A DNA stretch of 34,970 nt from Clostridiales bacterium (GTDB lineage: Bacteria > Bacillota > Clostridia > Oscillospirales > JAAYXM01), in NCBI GenBank assembly GCA_012515925.1, contig JAAYXM010000033.1:1-34970 (forward strand), given 5' to 3'. The translations under genes were made by a program, and so were the position numbers. Shown in pieces: positions 1-9,017 of this stretch. Under the pieces are notes generated by a model, which was not told the origin of the DNA, made no database searches, and saw only the letters and a list, made by a program, of their open reading frames with translations. Numbering within the stretch: position 1 is the stretch's first letter; each line of letters starts with the position of its first letter.

Positions 1-602
1 AGCGCCGCGGTCTCGACTGTGCCGCCGAGCCCCACGCCGACGATTACGGGCGGACACGGGTTTGAGCCCGCCTTCGACACGCATTCGGTTATAAAGTCAA
101 GTATGTCCTCCGCTGCCGCGGTGGGCTTGAACATGCGCATCGCGCTCATGTTCTCGCTGCCGAACCCCTTGGGCGAAACCGTAATCTTAAGCTTATCGCC
201 CGGCACAATCCGCGTATGTATCACGGCGGGCGTGTTGTCGCCGGTGTTCTCGCGAACAAGCGGGTCCCTTACGACTGACAGGCGAAGCTTGCCGTCTGTG
301 TATCCGCGCCTTACCCCGCGGTTTACCGCCTCGTATAAATCCCCGCCCGTGATATGCAGATCCTGACCGATATCTAAAAACACAACCGTCATTCCGGTGT
401 CCTGACACGCCGGAATGCTTTTTTCTTTGGCAATCCCCGCGTTTTTAAGCATAGTATCGAATATTTCACGTCCGACGGGGGATTTCTCGGTTTCCCTGCC
501 CCGCTTAAACGCGCGTATCAGATCATCGCCGAGCACGCAGCACGCCTCTATACAGAGCCTCGCGACCTCGCGCTCGATTATTTCCGCCGAAATCTCTCTC
601 AT
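1..602 (-). CDS. Fumarate hydratase class I, alpha (N-terminal) subunit, partial
   Basis: The reverse strand from an ATG at 602 encodes about 200 residues and runs off the left edge, so the C-terminus is missing. The protein begins MREISAEIIEREVARLC and carries a PACQDTGM motif near residue 64, whose cysteine is an expected ligand of the 4Fe-4S cluster in the FumA/TtdA alpha family. A second family signature, GFGSENMSAMRM, follows near residue 146. Members hydrate fumarate to malate, or dehydrate L-tartrate, in the cytosol, and the alpha subunit normally pairs with a beta subunit encoded just downstream; that gene would lie outside the window. The start lies one base after the stop of the upstream amidohydrolase gene, so co-transcription is likely. 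Tartrate versus fumarate specificity cannot be decided from the sequence. Confidence 0.9.
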   Translation of the reverse strand, partial: MREISAEIIEREVARLCIEACCVLGDDLIRAFKRGRETEKSPVGREIFDTMLKNAGIAKEKSIPACQDTGMTVVFLDIGQDLHITGGDLYEAVNRGVRRGYTDGKLRLSVVRDPLVRENTGDNTPAVIHTRIVPGDKLKITVSPKGFGSENMSAMRMFKPTAAAEDILDFITECVSKAGSNPCPPVIVGVGLGGTVETAA

Positions 603-603
603 A

Positions 604-1746
604 TCAGACAACTCTTTCCCCGTCAATGAAAACATGACTTATTTTTGTGCGCGTGTCAAACGGGTGCCCGTCAAACACCACGATATCCGCGTCCTTGCCC
701 GCGGCGATTGAGCCAATCCTCGAACCAAGCCCAAGAAGCTCCGCGGGGTAAACCGTAACCGCCTTAAACGCCTCCTCGTCCGTCATGCCCTCCCTCGCCG
801 CGAGAGCGGCGCCGAGCATCAGATAATCCTGAGGCGATTCGGGATGGTCCGTGCATATCGCTGTACGTATTCCCGCCTTGCAGAGCCGCGCCGCGTTCTC
901 ACGTGACTGCGCGGCAAGCTCGGGCTTGCTGCGTGTAGTCAAAAACGGCCCGACAATCGCGTCCGCGTTATCATTCTTAAGCTCGTCGGCAATCATATAC
1001 CCTTCGGTGCAGTGCAGCAGCGTGTACCTGATGTCAAATTCCTTCGCTATCCTGATTGCGGTAAATATATCGTCCGCCCTGTGGCAGTGTATATGCGCGG
1101 GTATGTTTTTATTGAGAAGCGGCAGTAGGGCCTCAAGCTTGAAATCCAAATCGCAGTCATCGTCAACCTCGCGCTTCCCGCGATATTCCGACGCCTTTGC
1201 GAGAGTCTCCCTGATAATAGCGGCGGTAGCCATTCGCGTAACGGGCGAGCGCTCCTTTTCGTTATAAACGCGCTTCGGATTTTCGCCGAGCGCGAATTTC
1301 ATCGCGACGCACGGGGATATTATCATATCGTCAACCCGCCCGCCCCGGGTTTTAAGCGCGGCAATCTGCCCGCCTATCGGGTTTGCGGAGCCGGGACCCA
1401 CCGCGACCGTGGTAATGCCCGCGGAGAGCGCCTCGGAAAACGCCCCGTCTTTAGGGTTTATCGCGTCAAGCGCGCGCAGATGCGGCGTTATCGGGTCGGT
1501 ATCCTCGTTTTCGTCCTCGCCGTCCGCGTTGATTATTTCCTCATATATTCCGACGTGGGAATGCGCGTCAACGAGCCCGGGCAGGACAATCTTTCCGCTT
1601 AAATCGATTCTTTCGCAGTCTAAGTCCGGGCACTCATCCATATCGCCCGCCTTGATTATTTTATTGCCCTCAATCAATATGTAACCGTTTTCGGGCGTAT
1701 ACCCGTCCATTGTGTATATTTTTCCGCCATATAACAAAACACTCAT
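604..1746 (-). CDS. Metal-dependent amidohydrolase (imidazolonepropionase-like, COG1228 type)
   Basis: This 380-residue protein has the amidohydrolase layout: a short N-terminal beta segment, the metal motif DAHSHVG (H62, H64), a histidine-rich strand HIHCHRADD (H218-H222), LLHCTEGY (H245), CTDHPES (D300), and a C-terminal return to the beta domain (GKDADIVVFDGHPFD). These match the HxH, His, His, Asp metal ligands of the superfamily, in which zinc-activated water hydrolyses C-N bonds. The subgroup resembles imidazolonepropionase relatives, but no hut genes are nearby and the substrate is not identifiable. The ATG at 1746 is preceded by a GTAGGG ribosome site. The gene lies 9 bases after trxB and one base before the fumarate hydratase gene, so the three probably form an operon. 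Confidence 0.85.
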   Translation of the reverse strand: MSVLLYGGKIYTMDGYTPENGYILIEGNKIIKAGDMDECPDLDCERIDLSGKIVLPGLVDAHSHVGIYEEIINADGEDENEDTDPITPHLRALDAINPKDGAFSEALSAGITTVAVGPGSANPIGGQIAALKTRGGRVDDMIISPCVAMKFALGENPKRVYNEKERSPVTRMATAAIIRETLAKASEYRGKREVDDDCDLDFKLEALLPLLNKNIPAHIHCHRADDIFTAIRIAKEFDIRYTLLHCTEGYMIADELKNDNADAIVGPFLTTRSKPELAAQSRENAARLCKAGIRTAICTDHPESPQDYLMLGAALAAREGMTDEEAFKAVTVYPAELLGLGSRIGSIAAGKDADIVVFDGHPFDTRTKISHVFIDGERVV

Positions 1747-1755
1747 AATAAAGCC

Positions 1756-2661
1756 CTACTTCCCGCAGTAAAATCCCGCCTCGCGCGCCGCGACCGCGCC
1801 GTCCGCGCACGCGGTGACTATCTGATACATGGGTTTTTTGCGCAAATCACCCGCGGCGAATACACCCGGGACGCCGGTTTTCGTATCCTCGCCGGCAAGC
1901 ACGTACCCCGCCTCGTCAAGCGGGATTTTGCCTTGCACAAGCTCGGTATTCGGTATCATTCCGACCGCTATGAAGCACGCGGAAACATTTATTTCGCTTT
2001 GCGCCCCGTCCTTAACGTTTTTAACCGTTACGCTCTCTACGCGCTCCGCTCCGTTTATTTCCGAAACCACGCTGTCGAGTACAAGCCTGATTTTCCCGTT
2101 TTTCCTGACGGCTTCCGCAAGACCCGCGAAACCGCGGAATTCATCGCGGCGATGGATTAAATAGACGGTATCGCAGATGTTCGCGAGATATATCGCGTCC
2201 TCGAGCGCGGTGTTCCCGCCGCCCACGATACACACGTCGCGGCCGCGGAAAAACCCGCCGTCACAGGTGGCGCAGTATGATACGCCGCGCCCGGCGAGGC
2301 GTTTTTCGCCCTCAAGCCCAAGCTCCCGGCGGCGCGCGCCCATCGCGAGGATTATGCTTTTTACCGGATAGCTGCCCTTGTCTGTCCTTACATACCGGTT
2401 TCCCTCGCCGACGGAAACCTCAAGAATATCCTCGTTTACAATCTCCGCGCCCAGCCCGCGCGCATGCTTGTCCATCGCGGCGGAAAGCTCGAAGCCTGAA
2501 ACCCTCTCAAAGCCCGGGTAGTTGTCTATCTCCGGCGATATCGCCGCCTGTCCTCCCGAGAACTGCTTTTCGAAGACAAGGGTTTTAAGCCCGGCCCTCG
2601 CTGCGTATATTGCCGAGCAAAGTCCCGCGGGACCCGCGCCTGCTATAATCACGTCATGCAT
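1756..2661 (-). CDS. trxB: Thioredoxin reductase (NADPH)
   Basis: At 301 residues this is the usual length of low-molecular-weight TrxB. The FAD motif GAGPAGL starts at residue 8, the redox pair CATC lies at C130/C133, the NADPH Rossmann motif GGGNTALE starts at 147, and a C-terminal FAD contact segment GVFAAGDLRKKPMYQ follows near 268. The enzyme passes electrons from NADPH via FAD to thioredoxin in the cytosol. No thioredoxin gene is present in the window. The ATG at 2661 has a GGAG ribosome site about 9 bases upstream. It follows the M18 peptidase gene by 21 bases and precedes the amidohydrolase by 9, which suggests one transcript. Confidence 0.95.
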   Translation of the reverse strand: MHDVIIAGAGPAGLCSAIYAARAGLKTLVFEKQFSGGQAAISPEIDNYPGFERVSGFELSAAMDKHARGLGAEIVNEDILEVSVGEGNRYVRTDKGSYPVKSIILAMGARRRELGLEGEKRLAGRGVSYCATCDGGFFRGRDVCIVGGGNTALEDAIYLANICDTVYLIHRRDEFRGFAGLAEAVRKNGKIRLVLDSVVSEINGAERVESVTVKNVKDGAQSEINVSACFIAVGMIPNTELVQGKIPLDEAGYVLAGEDTKTGVPGVFAAGDLRKKPMYQIVTACADGAVAAREAGFYCGK

Positions 2662-2682
2662 TTTCCCACACTCCGCTTCTTT

Positions 2683-4098
2683 CTATTTCTTTTCGTTATA
2701 AAACGCGTAAATCGCCTTGTACGTCATATACACATCCAGCTTTGAAACAACCTCGAACGGCGAGTGCATACTGAGTACCGGAACGCCCGCGTCTATTGTG
2801 TCGATATTGCGCTGCGCCATGAACATCGCGACGGTACCGCCGCCGCCCTGGTCAACCTTACCGAGCGCGCCCATCTGCCAGATAACGCCGCTTTCGTCAA
2901 AAATCCTGCGCATACGCGCAACAAGCTCTGCCGCCGCGTCGCTCGCGCCGGATTTGCCGCGGGCGCCCGTGTACTTGCACAGGGACATACCGCAGTTGAT
3001 ATACGCGGCGTTGCGTTTGTCCAAAACGTCCGGGAAATTCGGGTCCATGCCCGCCAGCACGTCCGCGGACAGACAGCAGGATTTCTCATAGCATTCGCGA
3101 AGTGTCGTGCCGAGGCTTTCACACATATCCTCGACAAACGTATCAAAGTATTTTGACTTCATGCCGCTTACACCCTCGGAGCCTATTTCCTCCTTGTCCG
3201 CAAGCGCGCAAACCGCGGTCACCTCGGGATTTACGCAGTCAAACAGCGCGGTGAGCGCCGGGTACGCGCAAACCCTGTCGTCATGCCCGAACGCGCCGAT
3301 AAGCGATTTATCAAGTCCCACGTCCCGCGCGGGGAAAGCCGGCACAATCGAGAGCTCGGCGGACAGAAAATCCTCCTCCGTCATGCCGTACCTGTCGTTT
3401 AGCAGCTTTAATATATTAAGCTTGACATTATCCTTCCCGAGCTTTTCCTCTATATACGGCTCGCTTCCCACTAAAACGTTCAGCGACTCGCCCGGAAAGC
3501 TGTCCGCCAGTGATTTGGCCATCTGCTCCTTGCCTAAATGGGGCAGCAAATCCGTTATCGTGAATACCGGGTCGTTATTGCCCTCGCCTATTGAAAGCTC
3601 GATTGTCTTTCCGTTCTTTGTCGCCACAACTCCGTGCAGCGCGAGCGGAATCGCGGGCCATTGATACTTCTTTATGCCCCCGTAGTAATGCGTCTTCAAA
3701 AGGCACTGGCCGTTTTCCTCATACATCGGGTTTTGCTTGATATCTATATGGGGCGCGTCGATATGCGCGGCGGCGATGTTGATGCCGTCGTCCAATCGCG
3801 CGCTGCCTATTACGGCGAACACCGCGCTTTTCCCGCGGTTTACCTGATAAATCCTGTCCCCGGCTTTGAGCTTCATGCCGCGCTTAAACTCGACGAAGCC
3901 GCGCTTTCTCGCCGCGTCCACCGCGAGCTTAACACACGCGCGCTCGGTTTTTCCGGCATTGACAAAATCCTTGTATCCCTCGCAATACTCGTGTATCCGG
4001 AGCTTATCCTCCCCGTTTAAGCGCGCGTATCCGTTTTTTGGTTTATACATAAGCTTTTCACGCAGAAGCTCGCCTTCCTTTTTCCTGTCATTGCTCAT
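2683..4098 (-). CDS. M18 family aspartyl-type aminopeptidase (zinc)
   Basis: The 471-residue product shows the M18 zinc ligand set in order: AAHIDAPHIDIKQNP, FGHDDRVCAYPAL, ADKEEIGSEG with the Glu-Glu pair, LSADVLAGMDPNFPD, and a final VLSMHSPFEVVSKLDV. The family forms large tetrahedral cytosolic aminopeptidases that remove N-terminal, often acidic, residues. I chose the ATG at 4098, which has GGAAAGG a few bases upstream; an in-frame GTG at 4113 would overlap that ribosome site and add five residues. The gene starts 30 bases after the coaE stop and is followed by trxB. The family assignment is firm but the preferred substrate is unknown. Confidence 0.9.
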   Translation of the reverse strand: MSNDRKKEGELLREKLMYKPKNGYARLNGEDKLRIHEYCEGYKDFVNAGKTERACVKLAVDAARKRGFVEFKRGMKLKAGDRIYQVNRGKSAVFAVIGSARLDDGINIAAAHIDAPHIDIKQNPMYEENGQCLLKTHYYGGIKKYQWPAIPLALHGVVATKNGKTIELSIGEGNNDPVFTITDLLPHLGKEQMAKSLADSFPGESLNVLVGSEPYIEEKLGKDNVKLNILKLLNDRYGMTEEDFLSAELSIVPAFPARDVGLDKSLIGAFGHDDRVCAYPALTALFDCVNPEVTAVCALADKEEIGSEGVSGMKSKYFDTFVEDMCESLGTTLRECYEKSCCLSADVLAGMDPNFPDVLDKRNAAYINCGMSLCKYTGARGKSGASDAAAELVARMRRIFDESGVIWQMGALGKVDQGGGGTVAMFMAQRNIDTIDAGVPVLSMHSPFEVVSKLDVYMTYKAIYAFYNEKK

Positions 4099-4128
4099 AT
4101 CTTGCCTTTCCACCCTTCGAAGAATCTT

Positions 4129-4752
4129 TTATAAAACATGTTCGTTTTCGTGCCGGCTTCCGTCCCCGGAAATCAGGTTGTATATTCTCTTAACCTCGTC
4201 CTCGGGCTTCATATCCGACCCGTCGTTTACTATCGTAAAGTCGCATTTATTCAGATAAAAATCACTTCCGGGCTGCGCCGAAATGCGCTTAATCGCGGTC
4301 TGTTCGGGTATATTGTCGCGCCTTGTTATACGTTTCACCCGTTCCTCGATTGAAGCCACGACACATACCGTAATATCGCAGATACCGTCGGTACCGCTTT
4401 CAAACAGCGCAATCGCGTCGATAACGACAAACGGCACGTTTCTGCGATAACAGTCCCCTATTATCTCCTCGATTTCATGTATGACGTATTTATGTGTTAT
4501 CGCGTTAAGCTCCGAAAGCGCGTTTTCATCGGAAAACACGATTTCGGAAAGACTTTTCCGGTCGATTCCCCCTCCGGCGCTCCCGGCATCGGGAAACCTT
4601 TGGAGTATCTCTTTTCTAAGCTCCGCGGATTCTTCGAGCAGGTTATGATATACCTTATCCGCGTCGATAACATGGCCGCCGAGCGCGCCGAACGCGTTTG
4701 CCACGGTTGACTTCCCGGCGCCGCTGCCTCCGGTAACTCCGATTACTATCAT
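4129..4752 (-). CDS. coaE: Dephospho-CoA kinase
   Basis: This enzyme phosphorylates the 3'-hydroxyl of dephospho-CoA, the last step of coenzyme A synthesis. The 207-residue product has the expected length and starts MIVIGVTGGSGAGKSTVA, with a P-loop around residues 8-15. It continues with VIDADKVYHNLLEE (the family's DAD segment) and ends in a lid and helix region typical of CoaE (RITRRDNIPEQTAIKRISAQ). The start ATG at 4752 has AAAGGTG upstream. It lies 13 bases after ywlC and 30 bases ahead of the M18 peptidase start. Confidence 0.95.
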   Translation of the reverse strand: MIVIGVTGGSGAGKSTVANAFGALGGHVIDADKVYHNLLEESAELRKEILQRFPDAGSAGGGIDRKSLSEIVFSDENALSELNAITHKYVIHEIEEIIGDCYRRNVPFVVIDAIALFESGTDGICDITVCVVASIEERVKRITRRDNIPEQTAIKRISAQPGSDFYLNKCDFTIVNDGSDMKPEDEVKRIYNLISGDGSRHENEHVL

Positions 4753-4765
4753 GGAATTTCACCTT

Positions 4766-5806
4766 TCATTGATTCATATCGAGTATAATCCGGTTATAGC
4801 CCGCCGCCTTTTCCAGCCGGTTTATTACCGCAAGCTCAATACCCTCGCCGATCCCGGGCTCTCTCGCGTAAATCTCTTCCGCTCCCGATTCGTCGGCGCG
4901 GCGCAGCGCGTCAAAAAGCCCGCGGGCAAGCTCGGCCGGCTCGCTTTCCCTGCCGTAGGGTATAACCGGCGCGCCTGTTTCCTTAAAGCTTTCCGCCTCT
5001 TCCTCAAAGCATATGACCGCCACTTTGCGGTTTACGCTTTGCTTTTTTATAAACTCCGCCGCGTCGGAAAGCCCGCCGATTAATACCTTAACCGGGGCTT
5101 TGGGCGCGTAATGCCTGTATTTCATTCCGGGCGAGCGAACCTCGCCGACCGCCTCGAAGCTTGTATCGACCTTTCCCAGAACTCTTTTAAGCTGTGTAAG
5201 CGTAATGCCGCCGGGGCGCAAAACCACGGGGGTTTCACGCGTCATGTCAATAACCGTGGACTCGACACCCACGCTGCAGCGTCCGCCGTCCACAATCGCT
5301 TTTACCCGCCCGTCGAGGTCCTCAATCACATGCTTCGCGTCCGTCGGGCTGGGTCTTCCGGAGATATTCGCCGAGGGCGCGGCAAGAGGCACGCCGGCGC
5401 TTCGGATAATCGCCCTCGCGAACCTGCCGCGGGGACAGCGCACGCCCACCGTATCAAGCCCCGCCGTGACAATCCCCGGCACAACGTCCTTTTTCTTAAG
5501 CACCATTGTAAGCGGCCCGGGCCAGAACGCGTGCGCCAGCTTATACGCGCTCTCGGGTATGTCCTCGCAGAGCTTTTCCAAATCATATTCCTCCGAGATA
5601 TGGACAATCAGCGGGTTGTCCTGCGGCCGTCCTTTTATCTCGAAAATCCGCGCTACCGCTTCCTCGTCCAAAGCGTTTGCCGCGAGGCCGTAAACCGTTT
5701 CCGTCGGTATCGCTATTACCTCACCGCCGCGCAAAAGCTCGCCCGCGCGGCGGATTTTATCTATATCCGAAACAATACTTCTGATTTTTAATATTTCCGT
5801 TTTCAT
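4766..5806 (-). CDS. ywlC: L-threonylcarbamoyladenylate synthase (Sua5/YwlC type)
   Basis: The protein makes threonylcarbamoyl-AMP from threonine, bicarbonate and ATP, the first step of the tRNA t6A37 modification. At 346 residues it is the long Sua5 form: an N-terminal YrdC-like domain with IPTETVYGLAANA (residues 33-45), FEIKGRPQDNPL (55-66) and LAAPSANISGRPSPT, then a C-terminal Sua5 domain from about residue 220. It starts 70 bases beyond prfA. In many Firmicutes prfA, prmC and ywlC are adjacent, but prmC is not present here. The start at 5806 has only a weak ribosome site, and no obvious promoter was found in the 70-base gap. Confidence 0.93.
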   Translation of the reverse strand: MKTEILKIRSIVSDIDKIRRAGELLRGGEVIAIPTETVYGLAANALDEEAVARIFEIKGRPQDNPLIVHISEEYDLEKLCEDIPESAYKLAHAFWPGPLTMVLKKKDVVPGIVTAGLDTVGVRCPRGRFARAIIRSAGVPLAAPSANISGRPSPTDAKHVIEDLDGRVKAIVDGGRCSVGVESTVIDMTRETPVVLRPGGITLTQLKRVLGKVDTSFEAVGEVRSPGMKYRHYAPKAPVKVLIGGLSDAAEFIKKQSVNRKVAVICFEEEAESFKETGAPVIPYGRESEPAELARGLFDALRRADESGAEEIYAREPGIGEGIELAVINRLEKAAGYNRIILDMNQ

Positions 5807-5876
5807 TCTATTTCACTTTCCCGGTAAAAATACCGTTACAACATGAATATGCGGTTTATCACGTTAAAATGCGTTT

Positions 5877-6950
5877 TTAACCTGCTTCGTTAATACGGAG
5901 CTTTTCCGCCTGGTCGGCGGTGATAATCGCGTCAATCATCTCATCCATATCGCCGTTTAAAAACTGCTCGAGCTTATAAAGCGTCATTGATATGCGGTGG
6001 TCCGTGACCCTGCCCTGCGGGAAGTTGTACGTCCTGATTCTCTCGCTGCGGTCGCCCGTACCGACCTGGGTTTTACGCTGCGCGTCTATCTCGGATTTCT
6101 GCTTCTGCATTTCTATCTCGTAGATTTTTGAACGGAGAATTTTAATCGCGCGTTCGCGGTTTTTGTGCTGGCTGCGCTCGTCCTGACACTCAACGACAAT
6201 GCCCGTCGGCCGGTGCGTCAGCCGGATTGCGGACTCGGTTTTGTTGACATGCTGCCCGCCCGCGCCGGAGGCGCGAAACGTGTCCACGTCCACATCCGCC
6301 ATATTCAGCTCAACCTCGACATCCTCGGCCTCCGGCAAAACCGCGACCGTAACCGTCGAGGTATGTATCCTGCCGGAGGACTCGGTGTCCGGAACGCGCT
6401 GGACACGGTGCACGCCGCTCTCGAATTTCAGGCGCGAGTATGCGCCCTCGCCCTCGATAATAAAGCTTATCTCCTTTATGCCGCCGAGCTCCGTCTCGTT
6501 TATGTTTACAATATCGGCTTTCCATCTCCTGTTTTCGGCGTACATAGAATACATGCGGTACAGCGAGTTCGCGAACAGCGCCGCCTCCTCGCCGCCGGCG
6601 CCCGCGCGGATTTCGATTATGACGTTCTTATCGTCGTTCACGTCTCCGGGAAGAAGCAAAACCTTAAGCTTGTACTCGTAATCCTCGATTTTTTCCTTAA
6701 GCTCGTCAAACTCCTGCTGCGCGAGCTCACGAAGCTCCGCGTCAAGCCCGCCGCCGAGCATCTCCTTTAAATCCTCCGATTCACGCACGGCTTTTGTATA
6801 CTCGCGATACGCCCCGATAATCGGCGAAAGCTCCTTTTGCTCCTTTAATAGCTTTGCCGCCGCCGCGGGGTCGTTATACAGCTCGGGACTTGAGAGCTGT
6901 TTTTCGATATCTTCGTATTTTTCCTCCAGCAACGCAACCTTGTCAAGCAT
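5877..6950 (-). CDS. prfA: Peptide chain release factor 1
   Basis: The 357-residue protein is a class I release factor. The stop-codon tripeptide is PDT (residues 187-189, in RVQRVPDTESSGRIHTS), which is the PxT form of RF1 rather than the SPF of RF2, so it should read UAA and UAG. The catalytic GGQ loop is at 231-233 (SGAGGQHVNKTES). The family glutamine in that loop is normally methylated by PrmC, whose gene usually sits next door but is absent from this window. The start ATG at 6950 is preceded by AAGGGG. Downstream on the same strand is ywlC. Confidence 0.97.
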   Translation of the reverse strand: MLDKVALLEEKYEDIEKQLSSPELYNDPAAAAKLLKEQKELSPIIGAYREYTKAVRESEDLKEMLGGGLDAELRELAQQEFDELKEKIEDYEYKLKVLLLPGDVNDDKNVIIEIRAGAGGEEAALFANSLYRMYSMYAENRRWKADIVNINETELGGIKEISFIIEGEGAYSRLKFESGVHRVQRVPDTESSGRIHTSTVTVAVLPEAEDVEVELNMADVDVDTFRASGAGGQHVNKTESAIRLTHRPTGIVVECQDERSQHKNRERAIKILRSKIYEIEMQKQKSEIDAQRKTQVGTGDRSERIRTYNFPQGRVTDHRISMTLYKLEQFLNGDMDEMIDAIITADQAEKLRINEAG

Positions 6951-6988
6951 TAATTATTCCCCTTAGTGTAGTATGAAAGTATATAAGA

Positions 6989-7543
6989 TTACCTGTCCTG
7001 TAAAGAGATATGGTCGACGGGCAAAGGCTTCGCGGCGCGCGGTATCGCGGCCGGCGTCTTTTCCTTTGTGTCGTCAATCGCGGCAATTGTTATGATAATT
7101 CGCGCGTGCGCCGCGTAAAGCACCGAATACGCGGTGTTAAGTCTTAGAATATCCTCCTGCGAATACAGAAGCTTAAGCGTTTTCCCGCCCTGCTTTACGA
7201 AGCTTAAAACGCAGTAGGACAGCGCGGGGTTGATACGCTCCTTTTTAATCGGCGCCGCATAGACCGCGTACTGCTGTATAAAGCCCGTATAGACAAGCTC
7301 TTCACGTTTAAAGCACCGAAACATAAGGTCATACAGAGCCGCGAGCCCGGGCCTGATGCCGCGGCGCAATAAAAAGCAGGACGTGACAAACAAAAGGATA
7401 AAGCATAACGCAAACGCGGCCGGCAAGCCCAGAAAGCACAGCGGGTACGAAAAAACCGCGCCGAGCCCCGCCGCGATAAACAGGCATATAAAGCTGTCGC
7501 GTATAAACATATACATTGCGGCAAAATAATCGGACGTGTTCAT
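6989..7543 (-). CDS. Small hypothetical membrane protein (184 aa)
   Basis: I do not recognise this family. The 184-residue product begins MNTSDYFAAMYMFIRDSF and has two adjacent hydrophobic segments at about residues 15-35 and 38-57, giving a probable membrane hairpin. A mixed soluble domain follows (to about 165) with a run of aliphatic residues near 147-155, then a proline-rich, charged tail. A ribosome site AAAGGTT lies upstream of the ATG at 7543. It is encoded 38 bases upstream of prfA on the same strand, where many Clostridia have other small membrane or prmC genes. Codon use matches its neighbours, so it is probably a real gene of unknown role. Confidence 0.65.
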   Translation of the reverse strand: MNTSDYFAAMYMFIRDSFICLFIAAGLGAVFSYPLCFLGLPAAFALCFILLFVTSCFLLRRGIRPGLAALYDLMFRCFKREELVYTGFIQQYAVYAAPIKKERINPALSYCVLSFVKQGGKTLKLLYSQEDILRLNTAYSVLYAAHARIIITIAAIDDTKEKTPAAIPRAAKPLPVDHISLQDR

Positions 7544-7730
7544 GGCTTTTCAACCTTTGCACCAATATTCCGACGGGATGCTTTTTTATATTTTACCATA
7601 TCGGCGGAAAAATTTCTATTTATATTCTTTTTCCCGTTCACCCACGCAAACCGGAAGTGGTTCCGTTGTCGCTCCCCCGAGTGGGGAGCAGCAACAGCGG
7701 CAATTAATTTTACAACTTGCTTTTACCGCT
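7544..7730. other. Intergenic gap with one palindrome
   Basis: These 187 bases separate the small membrane protein gene from the 3' end of the GHL10 gene. The only structure seen is the inverted repeat at 7663-7700. Short reading frames crossing it on the plus strand have no ribosome site or protein likeness and are not called. Confidence 0.6.
7663..7700. repeat. Intergenic palindrome, GCTCCCC/GGGGAGC type
   Basis: A hairpin forms from GCTCCCC and GGGGAGC around a short centre, with weaker outer pairing GTTG/CAAC and CCG/CGG. It has no T-run, so it is not a classical terminator. It resembles the palindromes at 9041, 9120, 22241 and 25691, and I treat it as a diverged member of the same intergenic family. 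Confidence 0.6.
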
Positions 7731-8942
7731 CTATGATTGGGAATACTCTTTTTTCAGAGCCTCGACCAGCGCGTCTGTCCGGAGGTACGTGCCGAGTCTG
7801 AAATGTATACTGCCCTTTACCTCTTCATACTGCTTATTGAGATTAAGCTGGCGGATAATCTCGTCCGCGCCGTACCACACATCGCCGGGCTCCGCCTCAA
7901 GGACCCTGTAGCCCGCGTGTCCCGTGTACAGCTTTACCCCGGTACCGCGCGCAACGCCCGCCCACCAGGCTAAAAGCTTTGCGTAGTCCGCGCTCTCGTG
8001 CCCGATATTCCAGTAAATCTGCGGCGCGATATAGTCGACAAGCTCGTTTCTTACCCATTTGCGCGAATCGCAGTAATAGACGCTGTACGACTCTAAGCCC
8101 TTAGTATCGCTTCCGAGCCCGGTCGAATCATTGTTTTGCCATATGCCGAACGGACTGACGCCGAATTCAGCCTCGGGCTTGACCGTCTTAATCAGGTCGC
8201 GGGTTTTTTTAATTAAGGTGTTTATGTTTTCGCGCCGCCAGTCGCCGACGCTTTCAAAGCTTTCCCCGTATTTTTCGAATTCCTCCGCGTCGTCAAACTC
8301 GATTCCGGGGTAAAAATAGTCGTCGAAATGAATCCCGTCGATATCGTAGTTTATAATAAGCTCCTCGACGCCGCCGACAATATAGTCTATTACCCCGGGG
8401 ATACCCGGATTGAAATACAGATTATGCTTATATTCCTCGCTCCAGTCCGGGTTAAGCCTCGCGGGGTGATTTTCCGCGAGCGTATTAATATCGGCATTCG
8501 GCTTGTCTTTTGTACCGCCGCGTGTTATCCGAAACGGGTTAATCCACGCGTGAAGCTCCATGCCGCGTTTGTGCGCCTGCTCGGTCCAGAACATGAGCGG
8601 GTCAAAATCACCGTCCGGGGCTTTACCCTGCGTACCGCTCAAATACTCCGACCACGGGAACAGAAGCGAGGGATAAAGCGCGTCGGCGCATGGCCTGACC
8701 TGCAGGAAAACCGCGTTAAACCCGATTTCACGGGCTTTGTCAAGCAGGTATTCCGCTTCCTCACGAAGCCGCGCCGAATTAAGCCCCGTGCGGGACGGGT
8801 AGTCAAGGTTTATAACGCTTGCCACCCACACGCCGCGAAGCCCGGTATCGCGTTCTTGTATAGTTTCGGGCTTTTTGATATAATCACAGGAAGCAAGAGC
8901 GATAAAAGCCGGAATTAATAAACACAGTATTCGCTTAATCAT
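7731..8942 (-). CDS. GHL10-type glycoside hydrolase-like lipoprotein (DUF187/YngK family)
   Basis: The 403-residue product starts MIKRILCLLIPAFIALASC, a lipoprotein signal peptide with lipobox LASC, so it should be anchored outside the cytoplasmic membrane. The mature part matches the glycosyl-hydrolase-like 10 family: RGVWVASVINLDYPSR, FNAVFLQVRPCADALYPS, ELHAWINPFRI, DGIHFDDYFYP with conserved acidic residues, and DYIAPQIYWNIGHESADY. The family has a TIM-barrel fold and is linked to cell-wall glycan or polysaccharide turnover. The true start is the ATG at 8942, with GGAGG five bases upstream; the frame stays open further upstream to 9071 but has no ribosome site there and would break the signal peptide. 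It is divergent from dusB. Confidence 0.88.
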   Translation of the reverse strand: MIKRILCLLIPAFIALASCDYIKKPETIQERDTGLRGVWVASVINLDYPSRTGLNSARLREEAEYLLDKAREIGFNAVFLQVRPCADALYPSLLFPWSEYLSGTQGKAPDGDFDPLMFWTEQAHKRGMELHAWINPFRITRGGTKDKPNADINTLAENHPARLNPDWSEEYKHNLYFNPGIPGVIDYIVGGVEELIINYDIDGIHFDDYFYPGIEFDDAEEFEKYGESFESVGDWRRENINTLIKKTRDLIKTVKPEAEFGVSPFGIWQNNDSTGLGSDTKGLESYSVYYCDSRKWVRNELVDYIAPQIYWNIGHESADYAKLLAWWAGVARGTGVKLYTGHAGYRVLEAEPGDVWYGADEIIRQLNLNKQYEEVKGSIHFRLGTYLRTDALVEALKKEYSQS

Positions 8943-8969
8943 TTTACCCTCCGCATTTAAATCATAATG

Positions 8970-8975
8970 ATTATA
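8970..8975 (-). promoter_or_regulatory. Possible -10 box for the GHL10 lipoprotein gene
   Basis: A perfect TATAAT on the minus strand lies 28 bases upstream of the ATG at 8942. I could not find a good -35 at the right spacing; the nearest TTGCAT is 21 bases away. This is a weak call. Confidence 0.35.
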
Positions 8976-9017
8976 TGCCAAGATTAAAAGCGAATTATGC
9001 AATATACTATAATTAAG

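Noticed and set aside
5111..5791. Open frame of 226 codons on the plus strand inside ywlC
   Set aside because: It is antisense to a complete YwlC and has an arginine-rich, family-less translation typical of shadow frames.
6165..6770. Open frame of 201 codons on the plus strand inside prfA
   Set aside because: prfA is unambiguous over the same bases, including PDT and GGQ motifs; no start signal supports the antisense frame.
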